NCBI RefSeq assembly: GCF_016097555.1
Contig: NC_054704.1
Coordinates: 30,964,523-31,028,522 of the forward strand
Origin: Gigantopelta aegis
Taxonomy: Eukaryota; Mollusca; Gastropoda; Neomphalida; Peltospiridae
Length of the DNA stretch: 64,000 bases
Direction: 5' to 3'
Positions 34,401-44,815 of this stretch are shown in pieces. A model generated the notes under the pieces. That model saw nothing but the letters and a program-made list of their open reading frames with translations, had not been told where the DNA came from and did not search any database. A program made the translations under genes and the position numbers. Position 1 is the stretch's first letter. Each line of letters begins with the position of its first letter.

Positions 34401-37400
34401 TCCTGTCTGTGGGAAGCGCAAATAAAATATCCCTTGCTGCTAATCGGAAAGAGTAGCCCATGTAGTGGCGACAGCGGGTTTCCTCTCAAAATCTGTGTGG
34501 TCCTTAACCATATGTCTGATGCCATATAACCGTAAATAAAATGTGTTGAGTGCGTCATTAAATAAAACCTTTCTTTCATTTGGTGCTGATTTATAACAGG
34601 TAATCTATTTGTAGGAGACATATTTTCTTCTAATAACCACAATAAGTGTTGTTCTTTTGTATTTGAATATGTGTGATCTAATTAAATATTCTACTTTTGG
34701 ATTTCGTTTTTAGGATGTATCCTTCATGTGCTGTTTAGAAGTCCAGGGACCAGAAGACAAAATTGTTGAGTCTCTTAAACGTATTACTAGACCAGAAACA
34801 GGTTTGTATATTGGCTTCTGTCATGTCTTGTCTCGCCATGAGAATGTCCAAATTTCCTTTTTAATTTCTGTCTTTACATGTACATTTTCTAATTTTATGA
34901 ATGCATTTTTGTTTAAATCATTCTTTGAAGTATAAATTTGGTATGTCATTTTTAGTTTTTTCATCGTAAAGTAATTTGGAAAACAAAAAAATACCCAAAT
35001 ATTTCATTTTAAAAACCTTTTTCTTCTGTGGACAGTGCTAATTATATGTTCAAAGAAAGGTTTATTTTCTACACATAGGTCCAACTGTTGCAGCAAAGGC
35101 CTATCTAAATGGAAGAAGATGTGGACAAACCATATTCTATTCTCACAATCAGTATCCTGCTAAACCCATTGCTCAGGTTTTCTTCATGTGGAGGCCATAT
35201 CAATATTCCTCCAACACAGTAGAAGGGAGACAACTATGGATTTGGTGTCATCCATCTTGTTTCGAACAAGTTATGCAGGAGGTACAAAGATGCTTCAGAG
35301 AAGAAGATGCCCATCCTGAGTCAAAAGGAAAGACAATTGAAGAGAAGAATGTTGAGGAACTGTCAGAAAAATCCACTTTGAAAGATTTCACTTCATTGGA
35401 TGGATTGATCACTATCAGGTCCTTGGAGGATTCTCTTGTAAGATTTAAACTCACAGGACCTCTGTGTCAGGCAGTACTGTCCGAGACTCTGCAGCCTTGT
35501 AAAATTGATGTTGCTGAGACTGAAATCAACGGTGACCATCATGACAGTGCTTTGTGGTGGGAGAAATACTTCTCTGTTGATGACAAGAAGAAGATATTTG
35601 ATGAACAGAAAACAGCCTGGACTCAGCTGGCTGCATGTCAGTCACCTGCTGAGGCCCCTCCCAGACTCGTTCTTGGCTTGACGGTCAGGGACCCGAGAGT
35701 TCTTCTTCCACAAAAGAGGTATATTGTGGAGGAAAGTGCACACGGTAAAGTATTCATAAATCTCATTCTCTCTGTATAACTGAATTGTTTTATAGTGCAT
35801 ATATAAAGTTAAATGTATTGGTTTCGGCTAACAGTATAATTTTAGAGAGCTTAGATTGATGACAATATACACATTCACATGTGTGTTTTGTTTAAACGTC
35901 TTCTTTTCATCTCTTATTTTTAGTTTATATAGTGTTTCTTTAAACAATACTTCATAATGAATTTAATGTATTCACAGCTAGACATATTCTAGCACTGTAG
36001 TTTTAGTTCAGATAAACAATGTTATTTGAACAGTACTTTTTAATTATTTTGAGTAACTTATTATTTTGAGTAACTTTTTAATTATTTGGGTAACTGAATC
36101 CTTTATTTAAACAAGTTGATATAATGTTTTCCGAGAAGTGGGGAGAATCTTCTGATAACTGGGTAGCTCAATGGAAGAGTGCTGGTAGTTGTTGCCAGAG
36201 ATGCAGGTTCAATTCCTGTCCCAGTTTTAACAAAACAAATTCTCTCCACAGTGGCACTATTATATATATATTAGTTTTGTGATTAAATGGCTATAAAATA
36301 TATGGATATGTGTCTGCATCAAAATCTACTCTGGAAGTACAGGATACCAGAATAAATACTAGTCACCAATATGTATTCATTTCAAATGACACATTATTTT
36401 GAAGTGCATTTAAAATTGCTTCAGTTTTAATCACTATTTGACCTACAGGTATGTATTTACCGAAAAAGGTTTGTGTTTTTACATTGCTATGGTCCATAGT
36501 TGTGTATTAATATTCAGTCATATTAATTAAATGGGTAATAACCCAAATGACTTGCACAAATCAGCTTTTCCTTCCCCACTTCCACCTTAAAGTCATAATT
36601 TATTGTTATTTTCTTCCATGTTTTCTAAGTTGACCGAAATTATTACATTTTACTTAGGTTTTTCTAAATACATTCACAGTTTGGGAAAACATTTCTGGTA
36701 TTAATTTTCGTTCTATTCTTGTAAGTACATCATTATCAAGTAGATGCTTTCAAAGTGCATAATCCAAATTTACAGACATTATTTTATATGTAATTGTTAA
36801 TGTGTTTTTTAATTTGTTATTTTCAACTTATTTTCATGCTTATATCCAATTAAGGTTCAAGCACGCTGTCCTGGTCACACACCTCAGCTATCTGGGCTGT
36901 CTGTCCAGGACAGTGGGTTAGTTGTTAGTTGGTTAGTGGTTAGAGAGAAAAGGGTGTAGTGGCCTTACACCTACCCATTGAGCTCTTTAAGAACTTGCTC
37001 TGGGTTGGCCCCTGTGCGTGCTGTGACCTCACTGTGTTCCAGGGGTGTAACATTCTCTTTGAGAATGGCCAATACAGCACAAATAAATTTTGAGTAAAAA
37101 TCCGTATCTCTTTACACTGTTTTTGTTTAAATCTTGAATTTTTATATTGATGTTGATCATCACTATATGTGTTTGAATTACCATAGTTTGACACTCAATA
37201 GCCGATGTATTTTACGTGCTGTGGTGTCGTTAAACATTCATTCATTCGTTCGCTCTGGGTTGGAGCCGGTACCAGGCTGCGAACCCTGTACCTACCAGCC
37301 TGTAGTCTAATGGCATAACCACTTTTTTAAAAGGTGTAATTTTATGTTGTTTTTTTCTAACAGTTTTCACGGATGTAAACACTCATACAGTGCCAGCTTG

Positions 37401-39247
37401 TATGGATCAGTTACCACCATGTGTGTCAAATTCCCCACTCTGGGAAGTGGATGTGAGAAAAGATGTAAAGACTACCAAAATAGCAGAACATGAGCTGAAC
37501 ACACTTAGAGCCGAACATCTTGTGCCAGGTAATTGAACCAGCTGAATATGAATGGGTCTCAACAACCTGTTAGTTAAACATCAGGTTTTATCAGTCTGTC
37601 TGCAACGTTCAGTTTGACCGTATATAAAAGACTGTGGTATGTGCTGTTCTGACTATATGAAGGAGAATCTGAAAGATTCCTTGCTGCAAAAGAAAAAAAT
37701 GTTGCTGGTGTCCATGAGCTCAGCCTCTAAATATGGTGTTAAAACAAAGTTCAACTTTGGTTTGATGATTAAACCTGCTAGTTATCTGCTCTTCTTCAAA
37801 TATTATTCTTTATGTGTAAAGACCTCTTTGTCTTGCAATTAATTAAAACAACTACATGTAGCTTTTGGTGGTGGACCTTGTCAAAATTATCAAACTTGAT
37901 AGACATTGATTAAAAATTATAGTAATAAAGGGGATTTGGGGTGTATTTCAATAAATGCATGTATTATTTTGAACTCTATCTCTAAGAAACATGCAAGAGT
38001 TATCTGCCTTCATTATTAATTTAATTCATCAATATTTTGATGTCATTTTCCTTTCTTTGATTTATTCGTATGTAATGGTATCAAATGCTTGTTGCAGGTA
38101 CATCCTTGGATCTGGGACGGAGAGAATCTCGCATTCCTATCCTATTGATTCAGCGACCTGGTTTTCATCCACCTGCAGTCACAAGAAATCAGAATCGAAG
38201 CCGAAGTGGTTATGGAAGTGGATGGGATCTCATAGTTCCTGCTGGATTTGGCATGGCTTTCCACTTGGCGTTGGTCTACCGAGGAGCCCGAGTTGGAGGC
38301 CTGCAAGAGGCGAGGTGTGTGGCTAGGGAATCTGAAGAGCTTATCTTCCCAGACGACTTTCCTGACACCCCAGCCGGTGAGGTCGAACAACGGAGCCAGG
38401 CGGAGCAGCTGAAAATGAAATACGAGAGACGACCCCCAGCCAAGAGACCAAACTATGTGAAGCTGGGCATTTCATCTCCGTTTTGTTGTCCCTGGCAACA
38501 GCTGGCGTCACAGTGGGCATCAAAACCTATTGAGGAGAGTGGTATGAAGATGGAGCAGGATGAAGATGTAGAAGGAAAGCAGTTTTATGTTGTGAGGAAT
38601 AAAAAGGAACTGAAGTTGTTGCACACTCTTTTCATTTCTGAAAAACCACAAATGCCTGCAATGCTGGCATCAGCCGATAAGAAAGATCATGTTGCCACTG
38701 ATGTCTTGAAGATGGTTTATAGGAATAGATTAGGTTTAGTTCCTGTGATGGTCACAATGATTGGTCGTGGCGTTCCTTTAAACCTTGCCCAAATATGCAT
38801 TCCTACAGAAGATGACCTGAAGTCACTGCAGCATGACAAGACTTATGCTGGGCCAAAAGAACATTTGCATCCAGATCCTTCTCTTGCAAAAGGAAAAAGC
38901 TAAAATCTGTAAAGAAGAAAAATAAGGCCGAAAAGGTTGCTAAAATAGCACCAAATTCCAAAGCTGCTTCTGTAGACTCTGCTGCCATGACATCCACCAC
39001 TGATGACCAGTCAAGTTTACAAACCATTGGTAACCAATCTGTCTGTCGACCAGTTATTGGCTATGTTTCTTGTGGTGACTTTGCTCTAGGTCAAGGTCAG
39101 GGAGCTGGGAAGGGGTTTTGCTCTGTGGTTGGACTTCACCAGCTCCGGTGTGCGATGTTGAATAACATCACATGTATAGCTCTTGTCCGAAACACAAAGT
39201 CCCTACAATATCGTTTTGCCTACATCTCATTGATTAATTCTCATTAA
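28408..39247 (+). CDS. POP1: Ribonucleases P/MRP protein subunit POP1
   Basis: The largest protein subunit of nuclear RNase P (tRNA 5' processing) and RNase MRP (rRNA processing), contacting the RNA in the nucleolus. Exons: 28408-28504, 30662-30846, 31403-31645, 34714-34801, 35079-35744, 37364-37528, 38098-39247. Phases match at every junction; about 863 residues, against 1024 in human. Exons 2-4 carry the conserved POP1 N-terminal domain: [40 protein letters not shown] and [10 protein letters not shown]. Exon 7 carries the POPLD domain: [33 protein letters not shown], then [14 protein letters not shown] and PFCCPW. The C-terminus is recognisable ([11 protein letters not shown], human SLQYRFARIAI) but sits in the -1 frame relative to the rest of exon 7; the shift lies within a run of A-rich codons at 38888-38900. 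Introns hold SINEs, a minisatellite and a tRNA-like sequence. Confidence 0.95.
28474..30005 (+). repeat. 84 bp minisatellite spanning the POP1 exon 1 splice donor
   Basis: About 18 tandem units and a partial nineteenth. Each holds the last coding bases of exon 1 (GATGATGATGCCAACATTGA, GAATACTGGAG), the donor (GGAG then GTAAAT) and about 50 bp of intron. The first unit is the real exon end; the rest lie in intron 1. Three units have a 2 bp longer CATACATG variant and one has an extra GAT. Units 2-6 and 7-11 share the same ordered variants, so a roughly 420 bp block was duplicated. 84 is a multiple of three, which keeps long open frames on both strands; these are not genes. Confidence 0.95.
30047..30264 (+). 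repeat. Three tandem copies of a 72 bp unit
   Basis: Units begin TAGGTGTCTGACATATAGCG at 30047, 30119 and 30191 and end with GAAACTGGC. They are nearly identical and lie directly after the 84 bp array in POP1 intron 1, but are unrelated to it in sequence. Confidence 0.95.
30312..30530 (-). mobile_element. SINE, T2 tail, head missing
   Basis: T2 tail (TTTGTTTATTCACTAGAGGA), then AATCATCGGCTATTGGATGT and the core (CAGACAGGATAGCACATACC). It stops after the CATACCAGTCAT-like segment, about 130 bp before POP1 exon 2. Confidence 0.8.
30961..31150 (+). mobile_element. SINE core and T2-tail fragment
   Basis: In POP1 intron 2: CATAACTGGTATAGCAAAGG, core-like TTCTGCCTGTTGGAAAGTGA, then AATGTTTGACATCCAATAGC and a truncated T2 tail (GTGCTCTAGTGGTGTAC). 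Confidence 0.7.
31694..31935 (+). mobile_element. SINE, H3 head, truncated at the tail
   Basis: The head (GATCTAGCTCAGTCAGTAAA, then GGTAGGATCAAACCC) is followed by the core (GGCTGTGGTATGTGCTGTCA, GGGAAAGTGAATATACAAGA). It lies in POP1 intron 3, shortly after exon 3. The tail is missing. Confidence 0.75.
32395..33160 (+). pseudogene. Transposon-like remnant in POP1 intron 3
   Basis: It begins near CAGGGCTCGCGCTGTCAG, an end motif I associate with hAT-type elements. From 32747 to 33127 one plus-strand frame is open for about 126 codons apart from a single in-frame TAG (at 32975). It contains [18 protein letters not shown] and, after the [23 protein letters not shown] and [11 protein letters not shown]. 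An AATAAA lies shortly after the end (near 33150). I cannot name the protein. Segments of T-rich and GGCTAA repeats precede it. Confidence 0.4.
33161..34178. other. POP1 intron 3, mixed repeats
   Basis: Contains a T2-tail scrap (about 33790-33830, CTCTAGTGGTGTTGTTAAAC) and a CATT microsatellite ending at 34180. The open frame at 33527-33805 runs over a C-run and this SINE scrap and has no support as a gene. Confidence 0.5.
34192..34576 (+). mobile_element. SINE, family A, with 13 bp TSD
   Basis: A full copy: H1 head (CCGGCCTCGGTGGCGTAGTG), core, T1 tail. The target duplication CATTTGGTGCTGA is at 34179-34191 and 34577-34589. It ends about 140 bp before POP1 exon 4, close to the splice acceptor. 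Confidence 0.92.
36157..36226 (+). other. tRNA-shaped sequence (70 nt), probably not a working tRNA
   Basis: It folds by eye as a cloverleaf: AACTGGG pairs perfectly with CCCAGTT; a D arm (GCTC/GAGT); an anticodon arm (CTGGT/GCCAG) with loop AGTTGTT; and a T arm (GCAGG/CCTGT) with loop TTCAATT. A-box-like TAGCTCAATGG and B-box-like GGTTCAATTCC are present. Position 33 of the loop is G, not the near-universal T, and the D arm needs a G-T pair. It is nested in a larger inverted repeat (GTGGGGAGAAT and ATTCTCTCCAC). More likely part of a repeat than a functional gene. Confidence 0.5.
36829..37325 (-). mobile_element. SINE, family B, split by a 243 bp insertion
   Basis: In reverse: the 3' end (CTTATATCCAATTAAGGTTC), the body (GTGTAGTGGCCTTACACCTA), then the head (GAGCCGGTACCAGGCTGCGA, CTGTAGTCTAATGGCATAAC). 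It is interrupted at 37009-37251. It lies in POP1 intron 5, about 40 bp before exon 6. Confidence 0.88.
37009..37251 (+). mobile_element. 243 bp retroposed insertion inside the family B SINE
   Basis: Flanked by a perfect 12 bp duplication GCTCTGGGTTGG (36997-37008 and 37252-37263). It ends in a T2-like tail (GTGCTGTGGTGTCGTTAAAC) and ATTC repeats, typical of the SINE/LINE 3' ends here. The 5' part (CCCCTGTGCGTGCTGTGACC, AGGGGTGTAACATTCTCTTT) does not match the other SINE heads in the window. Confidence 0.85.
37612..37705 (+). mobile_element. SINE core fragment
   Basis: In POP1 intron 6: AAAGACTGTGGTATGTGCTG, then AAGATTCCTTGCTGC, matching the shared SINE core. Head and tail are absent. Confidence 0.6.
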
Positions 39248-39458
39248 GAGAATACAACAGGTCATTTGTTTATAACAATTATATTTTGATAATACAGCCA
39301 ATAGAGAAGTGTCTGGACTAGGCTGCATTCAGTAAACTGGTTTTGTGCTCACTGACACATGGCTTGAACTTAATAGTGATGCCATCAGAAATTGCTATAG
39401 TTGGAATATGAATTGCTATATGTCATGGACATTACCGGTGGCCTTTTTTCTGCTGCTG

Positions 39459-39464
39459 AATAAA
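39459..39464 (+). promoter_or_regulatory. Candidate POP1 polyadenylation signal
   Basis: The first AATAAA after the POP1 stop codon, 212 bp downstream. Other AATAAA hexamers follow near 39783 and 39903, so the true 3' end is uncertain. Confidence 0.45.
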
Positions 39465-39474
39465 AATTATTGTA

Positions 39475-40605
39475 AGTTGAAAAGATCATTGTTGGTTTTT
39501 AATGTTGTGTTTATTTGTTACCAAAGTTACTGGTTTAAAATTGCTGTAGGTCGACTCAAAACTGATGTTGGTGAGCAAAAAACCCACACATTTAAAATTG
39601 CAATAGGTAACAACTTATAAAGTTTGAGCCCTAGTTCCTGACCTGTCGTATTCATTTATGGTTAAGCACGCTAGTGATCGTTTTCTAATGTCATGAGTCC
39701 TCGGTCAAACATTGGATTGGTACCACACAAATTGCAGGCGTGAGTAACATTATAGTGTACTATGTTGTCAAGCTGTTGCAGGAATAAAAATAAATTAGCA
39801 TTAGCCCTGAGTTGAGGAGCTATAGTTGGATATAGAAACAATGACATTAAGAAAATCTTTTGAGCATAAGTATGTATGGTTCTTGTTCATATTTACATAC
39901 AGAAATAAAATAATTCTTATTTATTTGTGTATTTTATATTGTACATCATATATTTAGTACGTCAAAATAAAATAAAGTAAACTATTGATACCAAAATCAA
40001 AACGTCTCAATACCAGTTAGTTTTTAGAAAACAACGCAAAACAAAAGTTGATGCAAGTGTTTTATTTAGAAAGTAATTATTTGTCGCAATACGAACACTA
40101 TACACACTAATAATTGCCATCAAAATTTAATGTGTACATCACAGGTGAAATGTGCGATTTCACATAAAAATGTTTTGCTACACTATACTATCTTTTGATC
40201 GTCAGTATAGTGTATCAATGGGCATTTAAATTGACTGGCCTCAACAAAAAACGTTTATGAAACAAAATGCTCAACAGTTATTAGTAACTTTACAACAACA
40301 CATCCCCATCCTAACAATCACTAGGGTGGTTGTTGTTTTGTTTTGGGGTTTTTTGGGGGTTGGTGTTTTTTGGGGGTGTTGTTGGTTTGGGTTTTGATTT
40401 GGTTTGTTTGTTGTTGGAGGGTGGGGGGGGGGGGGGATTTTTTATCCATTAATTTAAAGCACCTTAAAATCCCATAAAAAGACAATACAAAGCCTGAAAC
40501 TACTGAGAGGTTGAGGATAATAAAAAGGAATCGGGGCGCGGTAATATCCCTTGTAAGATCTTTAGATGGGTAGAAATGGCACTTTTAAACTAACCCCAAC
40601 CTCGT
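39475..40605. other. No gene; GT-rich low complexity
   Basis: AT-rich sequence without exons. Positions 40320-40440 form a T/G-only simple region that ends in a G run. Confidence 0.6.
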
Positions 40606-40907
40606 CCCATAAGGGGCGAGACGTAGCCCAGTGGTAAAACGCTCGCTTGATGCGCGGCCGGTTTGGGATCGACCTCCGTCTATTTCTCGCTCCAGACAGT
40701 ACACCAAAGGCCGTGGTATGTGTTATCCTGTCTATGGGATGGTGCATATAAAAGATTCCTTGCTGCTAATCGAAAAGAGTAGCCCATGAAGTGGCGACAG
40801 CGGGTTTCCTCCCTCAATATCTGTGTGGTCCTTAATCATATGTCCGACGCCATATAACCGTAAATAATGTGTTGCGTGCGTCGTTAAATAAAACATTTTC
40901 TTCCTTA
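40606..40907 (+). mobile_element. SINE, family D (head H2, tail T1)
   Basis: Forward copy: H2 head (GTAGCCCAGTGGTAAAACGC), core (GTGCATATAAAAGATTCCTT) and T1 tail (ACGCCATATAACCGTAAATA, GTCGTTAAATAAAACA) with TTCCTT. The head is shortened between GATCGACC and TATTTCTCGC. Confidence 0.88.
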
Positions 40908-41321
40908 AAGTATGGTCCTACATAGGGTCTCGACGAGTACTCGGACACGGGTCGAGTCTAGCAAGACTCGAGTTCCCGTACAAGGTGGAATACAATTATA
41001 AACTATAATACAATGGACAATGTGGGACAATAATCCGGCAGTAGATAATCAACAATATAAGTTACACAATAATTATATCATATTGCGTTAGTTTCCCTTT
41101 TCAAACTTGCCGTCTGTCCGTCACAACACTGAACATATCAACGGTTTCTAAATCCATGTTCAGCGCTAGAATTAAGATGCAAAATGCTATTTTACTTCAT
41201 TCCTTAATCTCATCATCATCCAGTGTAAGTGTCGGGTACTCGGGTCCGGGTCGCGTTTGACCCTCAAGTACTGAGTTCAATATTTTATTAAAATTTGTTT
41301 AAAATTAAAGAAAAACACTCC

Positions 41322-42170
41322 TAATTATATGTTGTATGGAGAAACAGGTAAAATGCCGATTCGTTTACAAATATATAAAAGGATAATATCATATTGGTGT
41401 AAAATTATTTTGGATAAGGATAATAAATTAATCTCCATTTTATATAAGAATTTATTATATAAATATTGTAACGGATATATGTCTCCTTGGTTAGATAATG
41501 TTAAACGTATTTTAGATAATTGTGGGCTGAGTTTTGTGTGGCAACAACAAGGTTACCATCAAGTAAGGGATGGTTGATATCTTTAATAGAAACAAGACTT
41601 AAAGATCAATTTCGCCAAGAATGGAATAGTAATAAGTTAAATACCTCAAAAGGTAAAATTTATAATTGTATTAAACCGGAATTTAATCAAGAATTTTACA
41701 TATTTCTGCCAAAAACTATCACTTCCGTTGCTTAAATTTCGAACTGGTAACCACTTATTACCTGTAGAACGAGGTCGTTGGAGTAACATCCCTTACTTGG
41801 AAAGATATTGTACATTATGCCAGAATGAGTGTGTAGGAGATGAATATCATGCTTTGTTTGAATGTCCTGCATTTTTGACAAAAAGAAAATTATTTTTAAA
41901 AAAAGAATTTATAACACGACCAAACTTCTATAAGTTTTCTATGTTGTTGCAAGAGAAACGGCTGTCAAGATTACGAAAACTTAGTAAATTTGTTAGTCTT
42001 ATAATGACAAAATTTAGAGATCAACAGTAATTAAGTTTATTATTTGTAGCAGTGTATATTATATGTATGTACAGTATGTTATACATGTATATTGCCACCA
42101 TCCACCTTGGCACATGTACCACCGTTGGTGGTCTTTATGTGAATAAAGAAGTTGAAGTTGAAGTTGAAGA
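41322..42170 (+). mobile_element. 5'-truncated LINE, C-terminal end of ORF2
   Basis: Three successive open frames encode the last part of a non-LTR retrotransposon ORF2, including CTLCQNECVGDEYHALFECP, the cysteine-histidine motif near the C-terminus of many LINE polyproteins, followed by a basic tail. Two frameshifts separate the pieces (near 41550 and 41730). The 3' UTR ends in AATAAAG and TTGAAG repeats, a typical LINE microsatellite tail. The 5' portion (endonuclease and most of the RT) is missing. I cannot fix the clade by eye. Confidence 0.85.
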
Positions 42171-42640
42171 CTCGTGGAGGCCCTAGTCCTACAAGTATGA
42201 CATTTCTACTCCAGCCGAGTCCAATGTGCAGTTAAATAGTTCAGGCCACTTACCGGTGTACGTGCTATACTTGTCACAGCTGTATGGTTTTTGTAACAGA
42301 AAAAAAGTTGGCTTCCATTATTATTTTGTGCCATAAATATTGACACAAAACGTTCAGTAATTTTATTTTCGTTTGTTACCACAGTTATTCACAATTACCT
42401 TAGTTATTACCAATTATGATTAATGGCTGTTAAATAGTAGCGATCAATAATGGGCCCATTCAACAGGAACTAATCGGATAGCACTAAATCGCACTTTTAT
42501 TCACTTTCAGTATTCTGAACAAAAGAAATGCTATTATTTTAATAGATGTATTTTGCCATGATAAAATTAATTCTGTAAACAGACCATCAAAATAGGTATA
42601 AAATGTTAACAAGACATTGATAGTTTTAATAGACACAAAC
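42171..42640. other. No feature seen
   Basis: AT-rich, no exon or repeat boundary recognised. GACTCG-containing sequence on both sides of the LINE (41000 and 42170) suggests the LINE inserted into a preexisting repeat. Confidence 0.35.
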
Positions 42641-42645
42641 ACCAA

Positions 42646-42835
42646 TGGGATCGGACACATGGTTAAGGACCACATACATATTGAGAGAGGAAACCCGCTG
42701 TCGCCACCACTTCACGGGCTACTCTTTTTCGATTAGCAGCAAGTGATTTTTATATGCACAATCCTACATACAGGATAGAACATACCACGGCGTTTGTTAC
42801 ACCCGTTGTGGAGTCACGACTTTGGGATTGATCAT
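42646..42835 (-). mobile_element. SINE, T1 type, both ends lost
   Basis: Internal part only: GACACATGGTTAAGGACCAC, AACCCGCTGTCGCCACCAC, TTCGATTAGCAGCAAGTGAT and TACACCCGTTGTGGAG. Confidence 0.75.
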
Positions 42836-43299
42836 GTTTCAGGGCAGATGTGTACAAATTTTGCGATATTTATTCTGTGATTTTGTTATTGCTTGAGGAC
42901 GGTTTTAAAGTGCGTTATATGTGTCTTCTCTAACTGTTGTATTATGTTATGCTACATCAGGTAGGAAATTGTGTAGGGGGTGTTTAGACTGACGAGCGAA
43001 GTTTTTAGTGAGGTCGGTTCATGCTTATTTGGAAAATAGGCCTACACTGAAAACCCCCACAACATTCTACCCCCCCCCCCCTTTGCACACGCGCCTGAAC
43101 ATATTAAAGTGTCATCCCATTAACTTGCTGTTCTATTGTTTAAATAATATACAGGTCCACCTACTTATAATTATCAAAGAAAGATTTTTTAAAAACCATA
43201 TCAGTATTTTTTGTAAAACATTTTTAAAAATTATGAAGAACTATTTCCTAAACATGACTGCTACACCAAGTAACGACACGACAAATGGAAAAGTAAAAT

Positions 43300-43724
43300 T
43301 TGTTTTGTTTAAATACACCACTAGAGAACTGATTTACTAATCATCGGCTAGTGGATGTCAAACATTTGGTAATTTTACATATAGTCTTACAGAGGAAACC
43401 CGCTACATTTTTCCATTAGTAGTAAGAAATATTTTATATGCACCATACCACAGGCATGATAGCACATACCAAGGTCTTTGATATACCAGTCGTGGTGCAC
43501 TGGCTGGAGCGAGAAACCACCCAAGGGGCTTACCGATGGGAATCGAATTCAGACCGACCGTGCATGTATGTATGTATGTATGTATGCCCACAAATGACTG
43601 TCAGGTCAGATGTCGGGAATTAACGTGCTTATATCAATTTAATGTTCAAGCACGCTCGTTGCGAGCACGATTTCTGACCAGGGCCAGAAACTGTACTCAC
43701 AACGAGAGGGGTGGGGGGAGAGTT

Positions 43725-43759
<35 letters not shown>

Positions 43760-44092
43760 AAAATTAAAAACGTTTATACAAATGATTAGATAAAAATACT
43801 AATTAATTGTTAAATACACTTTATTTACAAGGAAGTTAAAAAGTGTTTATACAAAGGGTTAAAAAGGGTTTCTACAAATGATTACATAAAAAGTAGAATA
43901 TTGACAATAAAATATGTCTGGTTAATCTGGTATTTATGTCGGAGGAGAATAGACAGGAAGGTCTGCCCCATTTTTAATTCATTTCCCTAGGCCGTCCCAT
44001 CCATCACCTCCACCATAATGGAAATGTTAAGAATCGACCGTGCATCAAGCGAACGCTTTTAATACCACTGGGCTACGTCCCGCCCCCGACAA
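43300..44092 (-). mobile_element. SINE with T2 tail and H2 head, split by an insertion
   Basis: Left part 43300-43565: T2 tail (TTTGTTTAAATACACCACTA) and core. Right part 44035-44092: the rest of the H2 head (TGCATCAAGCGAACGCTTTT, ACCACTGGGCTACGTCCCGC). This pairs a T2 tail with an H2 head, whereas H2 elsewhere in the window is joined to T1. The element is interrupted by 43566-44034. Confidence 0.85.
43566..44034. mobile_element. 469 bp insertion with 11 bp TSD
   Basis: The target duplication CGACCGTGCAT flanks it exactly (43555-43565 and 44035-44045). The insert starts with a GTATGTATG run and contains a long poly-A (about 43729-43757) and an AT-rich part with AAAGGGTTAAAAAGGGTTTC. No coding sequence is seen; it is probably a retroposed element. 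Confidence 0.75.
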
Positions 44093-44687
44093 ATAAGTAA
44101 AATGGTGGTGTGACCAGTGCTTTAAACGCCATCTTCTCCTTGGTACTAATTTCTGGAACAGCCCTTGTGTTTGAGAACGCTAAACAAATAGCTTGTCTTC
44201 ATTTGCTCGTCAGTAACAGCTGCTGTCCTCAGTCTCCCGTCCTTGATGTTATTAACCACGACTGTCGATCAATAAGACTCAAACCCCGAGCCGGTGTTTG
44301 GCTCAAGAAAGGCCATGCTGCTGAATTTAAGATCAACTCCCATACAAGTGTCGGGTCGATTATCGGTCTTGTATGTCGCTGATAATCACGGTGATTGTAG
44401 TAGACCAAAGAGATTTGTAACCGTTTCAAGAATAAGCAATTATAATCAACCGATGTTTGTTCCGCAATGCAATTTTGTCCTATTGCTTACTACATACGGA
44501 ATTACATGGCTAGTATGCCTAATATAATCTAAGCACGCATTTGACATGGTTATGATGTTGTTCAAAGGAAATATTTGAGTTTGCCTTTTGCTTATGAATA
44601 AGGGAATTTATTTATGTCGCTTCGGACGGTGGGTACTCATCAATATAACCCAAGACGCCTTGCCTAATAGACGAAGAACATTTTTGT
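44093..44687. other. Unidentified; possible old coding remnant
   Basis: 44110-44400 has balanced base composition and stays open for 90 codons on the plus strand and 66 on the minus, but I recognise neither product. No splice context supports an exon. Confidence 0.3.
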
Positions 44688-44815
44688 TTAACAACGTAAT
44701 CGACACATTTTAATTAGTGGTATATGGCGTCGAACATAATATGATTAGGGACCACATAAAGAATGGGAGGAAACCCGCAGTCGCGCAATGGGCTACTCTT
44801 GCATTAACTAAAAGT
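44688..44815 (-). mobile_element. SINE, T1 tail fragment
   Basis: TTTTTGTTTAACAACGTAAT, GGTATATGGCGTCGAACATA and GGGAGGAAACCCGCAGTCGC mark a diverged T1 tail and part of the core; the head is lost. Confidence 0.65.

Noticed and set aside
38885-38905. Programmed -1 frameshift in POP1
   Set aside because: No canonical slippery heptamer is present and POP1 is not known to use recoding; a missing base in an A run is simpler.
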